From positions 1 through 49,970 of the forward strand of contig CAMQYY010000006.1 of the NCBI GenBank assembly GCA_947039515.1: DNA of 49,970 bases. The letters run 5' to 3'. The DNA is from an uncultured Ureaplasma sp. GTDB lineage: Bacteria; Bacillota_I; Bacilli_A; Mycoplasmatales; Mycoplasmoidaceae. Every line of letters starts with the position of its first letter. Position 1 is the first letter of the stretch. Both the position numbers and the translations under genes were made by a program. This document shows, piece by piece, positions 22,889 to 35,301 of the stretch. A model generated the notes under the pieces. It had not been told where the DNA came from and made no database searches. It saw only the letters and a program-made list of their open reading frames with translations.

Positions 22889-24081
22889 TTTCCTGACATT
22901 TTAAACGCTTTTACATGGATTCTAGAAAGTAATTTATTAGAACTATTTTTTGATTTTAGAATATGTTGAGCTTCAACTGTAGTTGCAATATTGTTTTTAT
23001 CAAACTTATTTTCAACTTCTAATATACGAAAAGTAAAGTTTCTTTTATTTTTTATATATCAAGTATTAAAACCTTTATTAATAAACCTATTTTCACTATA
23101 AAGGTGAACTTCATTAATATTTTGATTATTCTTTTTTCAAGTATCATAAATGAATTCAATGTAGTTTTTTATATTATTTGTATAGTCAACAATTCAAGTA
23201 GAAATATCTCTATTGGTTGTTGATTCAACATTTGCAGATTTTTCTGAAAGTTGTTGAAATACTACTTTATCATCAGAATATTCAATATTTGATTGGTTTA
23301 ATATTTTTCTAAATTGTTCTTTTTCTATTTTATTATGAGTCCTTGAAACAAGTTCATTAATTAAAAATTTATAACTGAAATCAGTATTTTTTTCAAAGTA
23401 GATTATTTTAGAATTTTTATAAATAGATATTAATAAAGAATCATTAGATAAGTCAAAATATAGCTTTGTATTATTGTTTTTACTAGCATCAATATCAAAA
23501 TTAATACATTTAGGCATAAATTTATCAACATTAATATTTAAGTCAATAAAAGGATTTAAATAATCATTGTAGATTTTCTTATTCATTTTAATTAGTGATA
23601 CTTTAATATTTAATCTATTATGAACTTTTAACTCTTCATTAATATTTTGGTAAATTTGTCCATTAATTTCATATTCAATATCATCTAATTTTAAAATAAC
23701 TTCATCATCTGAATTAACTTTTTTTTGAATATATTCAGAATTTTTAATTTCTTTTTCTCATGAATCTCTATTAATATATTTTTTTGAAAGTGGGATATTT
23801 TCAATTAATTTTATTTCATGGTTTAATTTTGAATAACTCGTAATGATTGTAATATTAGCAATTTTAATATTAATAAATTTAGAAGCCTTTTCTATTTCAT
23901 CTTTAATTACTTTTTCATATTTAATAGAATTAATAATCATGTCATTCTTAAATAGTTTTTTAGTATTAAAATGATGTGAATACAACATAATAAATTCATC
24001 TTTTCATTTTTTAAATAACTGTATTGTTGAATTTTTATTGCCTAATGTTAAGATAGTAAATATTTGGTCGTTTAGATTCAT
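22873..24081 (-). CDS. Diverged FtsA-like (actin-fold) protein of the division cluster
   Basis: 402 residues. Third gene after mraZ and rsmH, where mollicutes keep an FtsA-like gene. The layout fits the actin fold: a short phosphate-1-like opening (IFTILTLGNKNSTIQLF), a 1C-like part with IANITIITSYSK, and a second half LYFDLSNDSLLISIYKNSK that resembles the FtsA DIGGGTTDIAVF strand pair, but with the catalytic glycines lost. No C-terminal amphipathic helix is obvious. It would tether FtsZ to the membrane if functional. Identity by eye is weak and nucleotide binding is doubtful. Starts 11 bases after rsmH with an AGGAAC site. Confidence 0.55.
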
Positions 24082-24092
24082 TTTTAGTTCCT

Positions 24093-25025
24093 TTATTTCT
24101 TAATTAAAATTCTTAATTTTGCTGATCTTGATCTTTTATTATTTTCGATTTCACCATCAGTAGGTAAAATAGCTTTTTTGTTAAATAATTCATATGGAAT
24201 TATTTCATCCTTAATTGGTATTTCTTTTGGAATATTTGAAGTTGTTAAATCATTAAAAAGATGTTTTACTATTTTATCTTCTAAAGAATGAAATGTAATT
24301 ATTCCAATTCTAGAATTATGATTCAATAAACTTATTGCATCACTAATTGCTTGCTTTAATAAATTAATTTCATCATTAACTTCAATTCTGATAGCTTGAA
24401 AATATTGTCTTGCTGGATGTTTTGTTTTATATAATAATTTAGGATTAATACTTTTTTTAATAATTTCTACTAATTCAAATGTTGTATCAATTGATTTTAT
24501 TTCTCTTTTTTTAATAATTTCATTAGTAACAAAATAAGGTTTTTTAATTTCACCATATTTATAAAAAATTTGATTCAATTGTTTAGCATCATAATTATTA
24601 ATTACATCAAAAGCTGAAAAAGAATTTTCAATATCCATTCTCATATCTAACTGACCGTTATTTTTATAGCTAAAGCCTCTTTTAGGATTATCCAATTGCG
24701 GACTTGAAACTCCTAAATCAAAAATAATTCCATCTATTTTAAAAATATTTCTTTCTTGTAGTTCTGAAATAATATTTTTAAAATTACTTTTAATTAGAAT
24801 TACATTTTCGATTTTATTTTCACAAAGATATTTTCTAAAGTGATCAATTGCTTCAATATCTTGATCGAATACAATTAATTGACCATTCTTCTTTGAAATT
24901 TTTTCGAGAATTAATTTACTATGTCCGCCTCTTCCAAGAGTAGCATCTAAATAAATTCCTTCTTCTTTGATAACAACATTATTAACTAATTCATTTAATA
25001 GAACACTTTCATGAATATTATTCAT
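24093..25025 (-). CDS. rsmH: 16S rRNA (cytosine-1402-N4) methyltransferase RsmH
   Basis: 310 residues, the usual length. Starts HESVLLNELVNN, then the AdoMet site YLDATLGRGGHSKLIL, FDLGVSSPQLDNPKRGFSY and the C-terminal FHSLEDKIVKHLF and KRSRSAKLRIL, all hallmark segments of MraW/RsmH. Methylates N4 of C1402 in the ribosomal decoding centre. Its ATG overlaps the end of mraZ by 8 bases (ATGAATAA). Confidence 0.97.
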   Translation of the reverse strand: MNNIHESVLLNELVNNVVIKEEGIYLDATLGRGGHSKLILEKISKKNGQLIVFDQDIEAIDHFRKYLCENKIENVILIKSNFKNIISELQERNIFKIDGIIFDLGVSSPQLDNPKRGFSYKNNGQLDMRMDIENSFSAFDVINNYDAKQLNQIFYKYGEIKKPYFVTNEIIKKREIKSIDTTFELVEIIKKSINPKLLYKTKHPARQYFQAIRIEVNDEINLLKQAISDAISLLNHNSRIGIITFHSLEDKIVKHLFNDLTTSNIPKEIPIKDEIIPYELFNKKAILPTDGEIENNKRSRSAKLRILIKK

Positions 25026-25437
25026 CTTTATTAAAAAGATTTTTAATATTTAATTCAGCATCTTGTTGCTTTTCGTTGAAAATTGTAGGATTTCAAATTT
25101 CGATTTTGTGTTTTAAACCAATTATAAGTGTTTCATTTTTTATATTTGCTTTATTAGAAAGATTGTTAGGTATTAATATTCGGTTTGCACTATCAATATC
25201 AACCATCTGAGAATTAGCAAAAATTCAACGAGAAATGATTCTTTCTCTTTCGCTTGAAGAATCAATATTTGTAAATTTTTCAGTAAAAATATTAAATTCA
25301 TCAAGAGTTCTAACTTCAAGACATCCATCAACACTTAATGTGATAACTACTGATGTATTTATATTAGCTCTAATTTTTGCTGGAATCATTAGACGATTCT
25401 TAGTATCTAGATTATGATTGAATTGACCAATTATCAT
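25018..25437 (-). CDS. mraZ: Transcriptional regulator MraZ
   Basis: 139 residues from ATG 25437 (147 if ATG 25461 is used). MIIGQFNHNLDTKNRLMIPAK and the second AbrB-like repeat VDIDSANRILIPNNL are the paired MraZ folds. The shorter start matches the family N-terminus; the upstream ATG would sit at the likely transcription start and add a non-conserved octapeptide. First gene of mraZ-rsmH-ftsA-like. MraZ of mycoplasmas regulates this cluster by binding repeats next to its own start, which are visible here at 25439-25454. Confidence 0.93.
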
Positions 25438-25438
25438 A

Positions 25439-25493
25439 CACTTTGTCCCACTTTCCAACATTTGTATATTATCACATATTTTAAAAAATGCAA
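25439..25493 (-). promoter_or_regulatory. mraZ promoter with MraZ boxes
   Basis: On the minus strand: -35-like TTGCAT (25493-25488), -10 GATAAT or TAATAT (25473-25466), then two AAAGTG[G/T] motifs at 25454-25449 and 25444-25439 with a 10-base period, immediately before ATG 25437. A third, degenerate copy (CAAATG) sits 10 bases upstream. The motif and the period match the AAAGTG repeats described as MraZ targets in mycoplasmas. Confidence 0.7.
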
Positions 25494-25513
25494 TAATTTG
25501 GAAAAATAAAGAG

Positions 25514-25562
25514 AAAAAAAAAGAAAAAGCGATTATTTAAAAATCGCTTTTTCTTTTTTTTT
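25514..25562 (-). terminator. Terminator after the comEC-like unit
   Basis: Long perfect hairpin, core AAAAAGCGATT / AATCGCTTTTT, extended by A- and T-rich arms to about 20 base pairs, with a 7-base loop. Lies 19 bases after the 36-codon gene at 25581. Confidence 0.85.
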
Positions 25563-25580
25563 ATACTTAATAAAAACTAA

Positions 25581-25691
25581 TTATTTTTCAAGTTTAGATA
25601 TTTTTTCTTTCAAGTCTTTAATTTCAAGAATAATTTCTCTTTTTTCAGTTTCTAATTTAAGAAGTTCAGCATCTGTTAAAATATTTGACAT
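25581..25691 (-). CDS. 36-residue coiled-coil microprotein
   Basis: ATG 25691 with AAGGA 12 bases upstream, stop at 25583-25581. The product is one charged helix (ELLKLETEKREIILEIKDLK), with Leu/Ile at heptad-like positions, so it likely forms a short coiled coil. It follows the ComEC-like gene by 17 bases and is followed by a strong terminator, which together with its ribosome binding site argues that it is real. No function can be assigned. Confidence 0.6.
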   Translation of the reverse strand: MSNILTDAELLKLETEKREIILEIKDLKEKISKLEK

Positions 25692-25708
25692 TTATAAATC
25701 CTTATATG

Positions 25709-26818
25709 TTAATAAAATAATTTTACTATTTTTTCTTTTCTTTTCAAAAAAAATATTAATCAGAATAACCATATCTCATAATAGAGAATAATGAAGTTTT
25801 TATTTATATCTTTAATAATAATGTTTTGATCAAAAAAATTAGTGATTTTTAAAATATTAACAATGAGTTCAAGTACAAAATTATTAATGATTACCATAAA
25901 AGGTAATCACATTGTTATAAATAAGAAAACAAATATTAATAAAATATAGTTACTAAAGATTCATGTTGAAAATATTGAAAGTAGATTAATTGAATTATTA
26001 ATGGAAATAATAATGAAAAAATTAAAAATTATCAAAACAAAATTAATTAATAAAGTTTTAGTAATTTTATTTAATTTAAAAAAATCATTAATAATTGCAA
26101 TTACAAAACAACTATTAAAACTTAATTGATAAACTATTGAAAAATGATCATTAATAAAAAACACTGAAAATATTAAAGCTACAATCGTTGTTTGTTTTAA
26201 ATTTTGATATTTATCATGTTTAATGAACTCTTTAATAATAATAGTTAATAATGCTCTAATACAACCAACACCAAAATCAACATAATAACAGAGTAAAAGA
26301 ATAAAAGGGAATTTTATTTTACTTAAAAATTTTATTTTATTTTTAAATATTTTATCAAATAAGAAACTAATGAAATTTAAATGTAATCCACTTAAAACAA
26401 ATAAGTGTAAAATATTTAAATTAATAATGTTATTCATAATATCAGAGTCATAATTTTTAGTATTAAAAATTATGATATTAATTAATTCAAGATTATCACT
26501 ACTATACAAATTTCCAATATAATCCATTGATATATTTTTAAATTTATCAAAATTATAATTTGTCTTTAAAAAAGATAATAACGATTTTAAATCATATTTG
26601 TCGTTTAAAAAAAAGTATATTATTAAAAACAAACTAATAATTATGCAAATAAATAATATTTTTCAATAGTTAATTCTCAAAAATATTAGAAAAATAATAA
26701 TCATTACTATTGGAAGTATTAATAGTAAATTATTTATTTTAACTAATCATAAAAAAAGTGAAACTAATAAATAAGTTAAAAATAATAAAATTGTGGGAAA
26801 GTCAATTTTTTTAATCAT
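25709..26818 (-). CDS. ComEC/Rec2-like competence membrane channel (core domain only)
   Basis: 369 residues, almost entirely hydrophobic, with about nine to ten membrane segments. ILHLFVLSGLHLNFISFLF matches the ComEC 'competence' core (H-x-x-x-SGLH) and VGCIRALLTIIIKEFI the following conserved Arg segment. It lacks both the N-terminal OB-fold and the C-terminal beta-lactamase-like nuclease domain of full ComEC (over 700 residues). Other mycoplasmas have similar short ComEC-like proteins. Would move single-stranded DNA across the membrane. ATG 26818. Confidence 0.75.
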
Positions 26819-26946
26819 AAAAATAAGTAGTATATTTCTTTCTTTTTATACTTTATTTTTCAATATATTGAATTATATTAATGTAATTTATTACTTTAAA
26901 AATATATTTTTTATCTCTATAATCTAACATTTATAGGTTTTTAAAT

Positions 26947-27234
26947 ATGATGGATAGGAATGAAAAATTAGAAAAATATCTAATTAATTGTATAGTTTTA
27001 AAATATAAAAAAATTCTTTATGAAGGAATAACAAAGCAAGAAAATTTTAAGAAAGATCAATTATCAATATTAAATATTTTTGATTATTTCTCTGAAAGAG
27101 AAAGATTATTTTTTGAATCAACTTTTATTGATAATAAAGGATGATATGATCTCTTTGTTTCAAGAAGAGGATATTTTAGAATTAAAAAAAAGATATCAAA
27201 AAAAATTCTTCATATTTTATATGAAGAATTATAA
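26947..27234 (+). CDS. Small helix-turn-helix-like protein (MG284/MPN403-like?)
   Basis: 95 residues with one UGA. The C-terminal part SERERLFFESTF...WYDLFVSRRGYFRIKKK has the spacing of sigma region 4 or ArpU-like helix-turn-helix domains (E-x-x-F-I, then a Trp-Tyr, then S-x-x-x-Y-[FY]-R-x-K-K). I recall a conserved small mollicute family of this type, but cannot confirm it by search. The N-terminal half is helical. Its stop overlaps the stop of the convergent alcohol dehydrogenase. Confidence 0.6.
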
Positions 27235-28380
27235 ATTGATATTATTAATGATTTCAATATAAAGGTTTTCATCTAGTTTACCATTTGTTTCAATAGCATG
27301 TCTAACAACATGGTCAATATCAGCCCTTTGAATTGTTTTTATTTCTTTAAAATCAGTTCATTTTTTAGGTAATTTTAATAAATCTATGAATTGATTTATT
27401 TCATAAATTAATTCATCAATTGTTTGAACATTAAAAACTTCTCTTGCTAATGTTAGTGATTTTTCTTTAAATCACTCTTCTTTATTAGATCTTATTTTAA
27501 TATACGTTGGTGTAACTAAAGCTAAACCAGCTCCATGAGCAACATCTCAAACAGCACTTATTCCATGTTCAATAGTATGAACTTCTCAATCACTACCAGA
27601 ATTAAATGATGTTATTCCATTTAATGCCATTGAAGATGTTCATAAAATATTAGCTCTAGCATCATAATCATTAGGATTAATTGCAAGTTTTTTAGCATTA
27701 TTAATTGTATTTCTAATGTTTGCAAAAATTATTTCTTTTGTTCAATCAAAAGTATTAGGTGAATAATATTGTTCTAATAGATGTGAAAAAATATCAAAAA
27801 TTCCACAACTAGTTTGATACTCACTTAAGCTAAAAGTATAACTTGGGTCTTCTATTACAATAAAGGGAATAGCACTTTCAGTTGAAACTGCTCTTTTTTC
27901 TTTTAATTCTAAATTAGTAATAACACTACCAGCATTATTTTCACTACCAGTTCCTGCTAAAGTAATAATAGATATTAAATCAATAGCTGGATTTTTTGCT
28001 GCTTGGTTATTGATAACATAATCTCATGCATCAGTATAATTTTCATTAGTAGCTAAAATAGCAATAACTTTACTAGCATCAATAACACTACCACCACCAA
28101 CAGCTATAATTAAATCAACATTATTTTCTCTAGCTTTTATTGAAGCTGTAAAAATATCATCATGTCTTGGGTTTGCTAAAATATTTGCATGTTCAATATA
28201 ATTAATATTATTTGCTTTTAAAATTTCAGTTAATTTATCATAAATACCATTAGTTTTAATAGAGCCAGTTCCATATGTAATCATTACTTTTTGATATTTT
28301 TTTTTCTGAAAAACTTCATTTAAATTTTCAATTGCGTTTTTTCCAAAGTAGTATTTTGATTTTAGGTTAAATGAATTCAA
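27229..28380 (-). CDS. Iron-containing alcohol dehydrogenase (butanol dehydrogenase-like)
   Basis: 383 residues, full length for the family. N-terminal nucleotide fold with VMITYGTGSIK and IIAVGGGSVIDASKVIA; metal-binding domain with DIFSHLLEQY, EHGISAVWDVAHGAGLALVTP and the metal His residues. The pattern MNSFNLKSKYYFGKNAIENL at the start is that of YugJ/BdhA-type enzymes that reduce aldehydes with NAD(P)H. No ATG is available; TTG 28380 is the start best supported by alignment to family starts, one base after the stop of the upstream gene, which implies coupling. It ends tail-to-tail with 26947-27234, overlapping by 6 bases. Confidence 0.92.
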
Positions 28381-28381
28381 T

Positions 28382-29689
28382 TTATATTCTCATTTCAATC
28401 ATAAATTTTAATTTATTTAATTTATAGTCTTTTATACAATAAATATCACAAAAATCATGTTTTAAAAATAAATTATTTTCAATTTTTTCATTTGGAAATT
28501 GTTCAGTTATTCAATCAATAAAAATCATATTTTCATCACTTAATAAATATTCATCTCTTTTTAGATCATTTTTTAAAAAATGATGAACATTAGCATCTTC
28601 ACTAATAATTCAAGTGTAATCATTTATTTTCTGAATCATTTCAAAATCATCAGTTTCATCATTAATATTTCCAACAAGCACTTCTAAAATATTTTCTAAT
28701 GTAATAAAACCAACAATAGTTTCATCTTCATTATCTTCTTTAATAACAATCATATGATTTTGAGAGATTTGCATTAATCTTAAAACAACATTTAAATTAG
28801 TGTTTTTTGAAACAGATGCAATCGGATGAAGAATCGTTTTGATATCAAAATTTTTATTTTTGTAATATTCTTTATTAAACTGTTTATAGTTTAAAATTCC
28901 AATACATTTATTATTAAGGTTAATCACAGGCAATCTTGTATAATCTGTAGAAAGAAATTTATCTAAAATATTTTTATTATTATTTTCATATTTAATATAT
29001 TCCATATCTTTAATGTTAGTTAGAAGTTTTTCAACAGATGTATCATCAAATTCAATAGCATTTTTAACAAGATTAGCTTCTTGTGTTTCAAGAACACCTT
29101 CTCTTTTAACAATATCTATTAAGGCTGAAAGTTCATTTTCAGAAACAATTTTCTCTTTTTTATTTTTTGATAAGATGTTTAATAATTTTGTAATTGGAAA
29201 GAAAAAAATATAAAAACCATAAATTAAATAAATAGAGAATTGCATATATTTTAAATTATGATTTCGAGCAAATGATTTTGGCATATATTCACCAAAAATA
29301 AGGATGATGATTGTCATTAAAACAGTACCCATTACAAGTGAAAATGTTTCAATATCTCCAATATTAGAAGCAATGGCTATTTTTGTAAAGAATAAAGTTG
29401 ATATTGTTGTAGCCGCAACATTTACTAATGTATTACCTATTAATATAGTTAATAATGTATCTTTATAATTATTTAATAATTTAAGGACAAGATTATGTGA
29501 TTTTTTCGGTTTTTTATTCTTAATGTAATTATTTCATTGAAATTCAGTTGTTGTAGTAATAGCAGTTTCACTGCCTGAAAAAAATGTTGAACAAAGAATA
29601 AGAATTAGCAACGCTATTCCAAGACCAACAATTTCTAAAATTGATGTACTAGTTAAGTTTTTAATAATGCTATGTTCAGCGAGGTCCAT
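28382..29689 (-). CDS. CNNM/CorC-type membrane protein with CBS pair (hemolysin family)
   Basis: 435 residues. N-terminal CNNM domain: first membrane segment LEIVGLGIALLILILCSTFFSGSETAITT, where SGSETA is the family signature, then LLTILIGNTLVN and VLMTIIILIFGEYMPKSFA (GEYMPKS is the conserved GE-x-x-PK). After three to four membrane segments come a CBS pair (VEKLLT... TRLPVINLNNKCIGILNYK and ...HMIVIKEDNEDETIVGFITLENILEVLVG) and a C-terminal CorC_HlyC-like domain. Proteins of this family take part in magnesium/cation export. ATG 29689 with AAGGA. The alcohol dehydrogenase follows directly. Confidence 0.92.
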
Positions 29690-29794
29690 TATATTCCTTG
29701 AAATAAAATTTATTAATTTTAATTATAATATATTTAATTATAATTAAAGAGTAAAAATATAGTTTATCCATTATATTTGAACTTAAGGATACAT

Positions 29795-31270
<1,476 letters not shown>

Positions 31271-31402
31271 AAATCTGATTATCTATATGTCTTCTCTAAG
31301 AATATGTGTATAAAAAAAACTAAAAATAATTTTTATTGATTTTTTAGTGTTATAAATATAATGTTAATTTATGTTTTAATAAAATAAAGGGGGTGATAAT
31401 AT

Positions 31403-31570
31403 ATGTCAAGAACAATTGTTGTTGAAAATAATTTAGAAGATGCAATTAAGAAATTTAGAAGAATTGCAAATGAAACTAGAAGAGATGTTAAACCTCATCA
31501 ATTTTATGTAAAACCTGGTCTTAGGGCAAGACTAAAATCAGAAGCTGTTAGAAAAAGAAAAAAATATTAA
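31403..31570 (+). CDS. rpsU: 30S ribosomal protein S21 (bS21)
   Basis: 55 residues. Starts SRTIVVENNLEDAIKKFRRI and ends with RLKSEAVRKRKKY, the bS21 layout (acidic start, basic tail). It has the strongest Shine-Dalgarno sequence in the window (AAGGGGGTGAT at 31387-31397), a near-perfect anti-SD complement. bS21 sits at the 16S 3' end, so the strong site is notable. TAA at 31568-31570. Confidence 0.93.
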   Translation: MSRTIVVENNLEDAIKKFRRIANETRRDVKPHQFYVKPGLRARLKSEAVRKRKKY

Positions 31571-31952
31571 TTTAATTATTAATATTTTTTTTTATTCATC
31601 TTAAGTAAAATAAAAAAAATATCATAAAAATTTTGATAATTAATGATTATATTTTCAATATAATTTTTTTAAAAATAATCATTTTCTTCGTAAGATAGAA
31701 AGCATTATTTTAATAGATAATATCTATACTAAGAACAGTATTTAAATGTTTAATCTAAAATAAAATTTTTAATTATTATTATTTTGAATAAATTATTAAC
31801 AGATTTATTCGTCATTTAATACCTTAAAATAAGAAGTTTTTGAAGTAATTATTTTGTAATATTAATTTATTTGATGATACTAATTATAGAAAAATAAAAT
31901 TACTATTATATAAATGAAATTTTAAGATAAAATAAAGATATGAGGTTGTAAA
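31571..31952. other. AT-rich intergenic region before the surface-protein array
   Basis: About 380 bases; no gene, RNA or repeat recognised. It must contain the promoter of the first surface gene, whose ribosome binding site TGAGGTTG lies just before ATG 31953. Confidence 0.55.
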
Positions 31953-34900
31953 ATGAAAAAAAATATTTTATCAAAAGTACTTACATTAGGAGTTGTTACT
32001 ACTCCAATTTTAGTAGGAATAACTTTAATTAATACTTCAAATGTAGATTCAAAGCAAGATACGTCTATCCCATTATCTTCTAATGTAAAAAATAATGAAA
32101 AAAATTCAGTACTAAAAACTCCAAAAGTTCCTGAAAATGGTATTATTGATCCTACGTTTGTTTCTGAATTAATTACTTATAAAAAGAATACAATAACTAA
32201 TTGAGATGGTTCTTTAGTTGAATCTGATTTTACTAATGCACTTGCTGTTGGTAGGGGTGCTTTTAAAAATAGAACAGAAGTTACTTCAATAACTTCACCA
32301 TTATCAGTTCAATCAATTGGTGCTGATGCTTTTAGTGGTACTTCTAATTTAAAAACTATTTCTATATTAGGCGCACATTCTTTGGCTAGTGATTGTTTTG
32401 CTGGAATGACAGGTGTAGTTGAACGAGGAGTTAAAATGACATATAATGGTAATTATGTAACTTATGATAAAATTCCATCTTGAGGTATTGAACCAAAATA
32501 TGTATACATTACACCACCAAATCCACCACCACTAGTTACTAATGGTATTATTACTAAAAAATTTGTTGAAGAATTAATTACATGAAAAACTGTAATTGCT
32601 AATGATTCGCTTGGTCCTTATGTTGGTTTTCTTGATAAATATGATTTTGAAGGAGCAACTACTATTGACACTGATGCTTTTGGAATTAGTAGTATTAAGT
32701 CAGTAGTATTACCTCAATCTGTTAAAACAATTAAGCCTTATGCTTTTAATGGAGCTTCTAATTTAACTACTATTTCTGCTCTGAGTGTAACAAATATTGA
32801 AAACAATGGTTTATCTAATAATAAATTTGCAGAAGGTGGAATTAAATTAACATATAGTGAAAATATAAAACCAGGTAATATCCCTAATTGAGGAACTGAT
32901 TCTCGATTTGTTTCAATTGTTGGTTCTCCAGATAAACCAGCAAATACTAATATTATTACTAATGTTTTTATTAAGGAATTGACTCCTTATAAAATTTCTC
33001 AAACAAATGGTATTTGAGACGGTTCTTTTGTTGAATCTGATTTTGTTAGTGCAAATACTGTTGCTACTAATGCTTTTCAAAATAATACTCAAGTTACTTC
33101 AATAGAATTCCCAACAACAGTTAAAACAATTAATACTGAAGCTTTTAGTGGAGCTTCTAATTTAACAACTATTTCTGCACTAGGTGCAACTAGTGTTGCT
33201 GCTAATGCTTTTGCTGGAATGACAAATATATCTGATAATGGAATTAAATTATCATATAGTGAAAATATAATAATAGATAATATTGTTTTATGAGGAACTA
33301 TTCCTGAAAAAGTTTTAATTTTAAATTTTCCTCCACCACTAACTCTTAATGGTATTATTACTAAAGAATTTATTGTGGAATTAACTGTTTATAAAAAATA
33401 TATGGCAAATAAAAATCTTCGTGCTTGAAATGGATCTTTTGTTGAATCAGATTTTATTAATGCAACTATTGTTGCTACTAATGCTTTTCAAAATAATACT
33501 GAAGTTACTTCAATAGAATTCCCATTTACAGTTAAAACAATTAATACTAATGCTTTCACTGGTGCTTCTAATTTAAAAACTATTTCTGCACTTGGTGCAA
33601 CTAGTGTTGCTGCTAATGCTTTTGCTGGAATAGAAGGAATAAATAATAAAGGAATAACATTACAATGATCAGAAGAAGATAATATACTTATAAATTTTGC
33701 TGAATATTGAGGTACTATTCCTATTAAAGTAGATATTATTACTTTAGAATTACCAAAAGTTCCAACTAATGGTAATATCAATGCTGAATTTATTGTTAAA
33801 TTATCTCTGTATAAAAAAAGTCAAGCACCAAATGGTGTTTGAGATGGTTCTTTTATTGAATCTGATTTTACTGGTGCAATTAGTGTTGGTAGCGATGCTT
33901 TTAAAGATAATATTAGTATTACTTCAATCATTTTACCAATTACAGTTAAATCAATTGGCCGTAATGCTTTTAATGGTGCAACTAAATTAACTAATGTTTC
34001 TGCACCTGGTGTAACAAGTATTTTAGATAACGCTTTCTTGGGAACAACAAGTCTTTTAAAAATAGAATTATCATATACAAATTTTTTAAGAGATAGTTGA
34101 GTAAAATGAGGTTTAGAAATAACTCAATCTAATTTTGATAAAATAGAATGAATAAACCCACCATATGCTGAACCTAACTTTGAAGCTTTACCAAGTGATC
34201 CAAATGACCCAACTCGTAAAATAGTGGATGTTGCATTTATTCAAAATATTGTTTTATATGAAGATTTTAAACTAATTGATGGATTTTCTGGTGAAATAAA
34301 TCCGATATATCTTCAAAATGTAACAATAGATGATGGTGCTTTTGAAATGAATCCTAGTATAGGCCCTAAAATCAAAAAAATTAATTTAGATACTTCGATT
34401 AAATTCTTAGGTAATGAACCGCTTAGAGGTTCTGATATTGAAACAATTAATATTTCAATTAATCATTATCCATCAACAGGAACATTAGGTCTTGAACAAA
34501 ATAAATTTAATGGTTTATCATGAACAGATATTGATAAACTTCTAAATGGTGGAGAAGGTGTTTTTGACGCTCTAACTAATAAAAAATTATTTATTGCTAA
34601 ATCATTAGATGAAGGTTTAACAAATATGGGGATTATTGAAGCTAAAAATCTTAATGGTTATACTTCTATTGCTGCTAATTCTTTTGGAGAAACTGTTGAT
34701 GAAATTCATTTACCAGATAATTTTGATAGTATTACTACAGATCGTGAAGCATTTACTAGTGCTACAAATTTAAAAGAAATTTTTATACCAGCATCATCAA
34801 AAATTACACCAACTGAGTTTTTTGAAGATTACAATATTAAACCAGATGTTAATGTAAAAAGCGAAGGTATTCAACAAGCTCTTTCTGATGAATTACAAAA

Positions 34901-35081
34901 TTCATTCATTGTTCTTGCTATTAGTTTTAGTGGTATTATAATTTTATTTATAAGTATTGTTTCTTTAATTTTTTATAGTAATAAAAGAAAAATAACTAAA
35001 TTTGAAGAAATGAATTTACAATTAAAAAAAGAGAATGAAGAAAATGAAATTGAACCAATAAGTGATGAAATATCTGAATAA
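31953..35081 (+). CDS. Surface protein 1 with BspA-like repeats
   Basis: 1042 residues (UGA as Trp). An N-terminal signal segment (MKKNILSKVLTLGVVTTPIL...) without a lipobox Cys, then five or so units of about 120-140 residues. Each unit has a spacer 'GIIT-x-EF-x-x-EL', 'WDGSFVESDF', then three BspA/LRR_5-like leucine-rich repeats (ATNAFQNN, TSIEFPTTVKTI, NAFSGASNLTTISALGATSV, NAFAGM), then a W-G-[TI] strand. A different C-terminal module (from about 740 on) leads to a membrane helix (FIVLAISFSGIIILFISIVSLIFY) and a charged cytosolic tail. Likely displayed outside and anchored by the C-terminal helix. BspA-like repeats mediate adhesion in other microbes (inference here). Ends at a terminator. 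Confidence 0.85.
34231..35054 (+). repeat. Long direct repeat, copy 1
   Basis: About 824 bases that match 46991-47814 base for base by my comparison. They cover the C-terminal module, membrane anchor and most of the tail of surface protein 1. Similarity, though imperfect, continues on both sides, including the terminator. Confidence 0.85.
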
Positions 35082-35082
35082 T

Positions 35083-35113
35083 AAAAAAAAACTAGTTTTA
35101 CTAGTTTTTTTTT
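35083..35113 (+). terminator. Terminator after surface protein 1
   Basis: Hairpin AAAAACTAG / CTAGTTTTT with A and T runs, directly after the stop codon. The same terminator follows surface protein 4. Confidence 0.85.
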
Positions 35114-35256
35114 ATTGATATTGATATTAAAAATTAAGCTCAATATAAAAAATAATAGGTATCTATAAAAATTAGAGATGCTTAAAATAAGTGAAATAGA
35201 CTAGTAATTAGAAATATCTTTTAGGTTGTGTCTATGATTTTTTATTTTTATTATCA

Positions 35257-35262
35257 TATAAT
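35257..35262 (+). promoter_or_regulatory. Probable -10 box of surface protein 2
   Basis: TATAAT, 39 bases before ATG 35302 and 28 bases before the GAGGA ribosome binding site. No good -35 box. Confidence 0.45.
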
Positions 35263-35301
35263 AAAACATATTAAAAGAATAAAATATGAGGATGTAAAAT
35301 A

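Noticed and set aside
25437-25461. Upstream ATG at 25461 as mraZ start
   Set aside because: It falls at the likely transcription start, lacks a ribosome binding site, and adds eight residues outside the conserved MraZ N-terminus that overlap the MraZ boxes.
31953-32060. Lipoprotein signal on the surface proteins
   Set aside because: No Cys follows the hydrophobic segment in any of the five genes.
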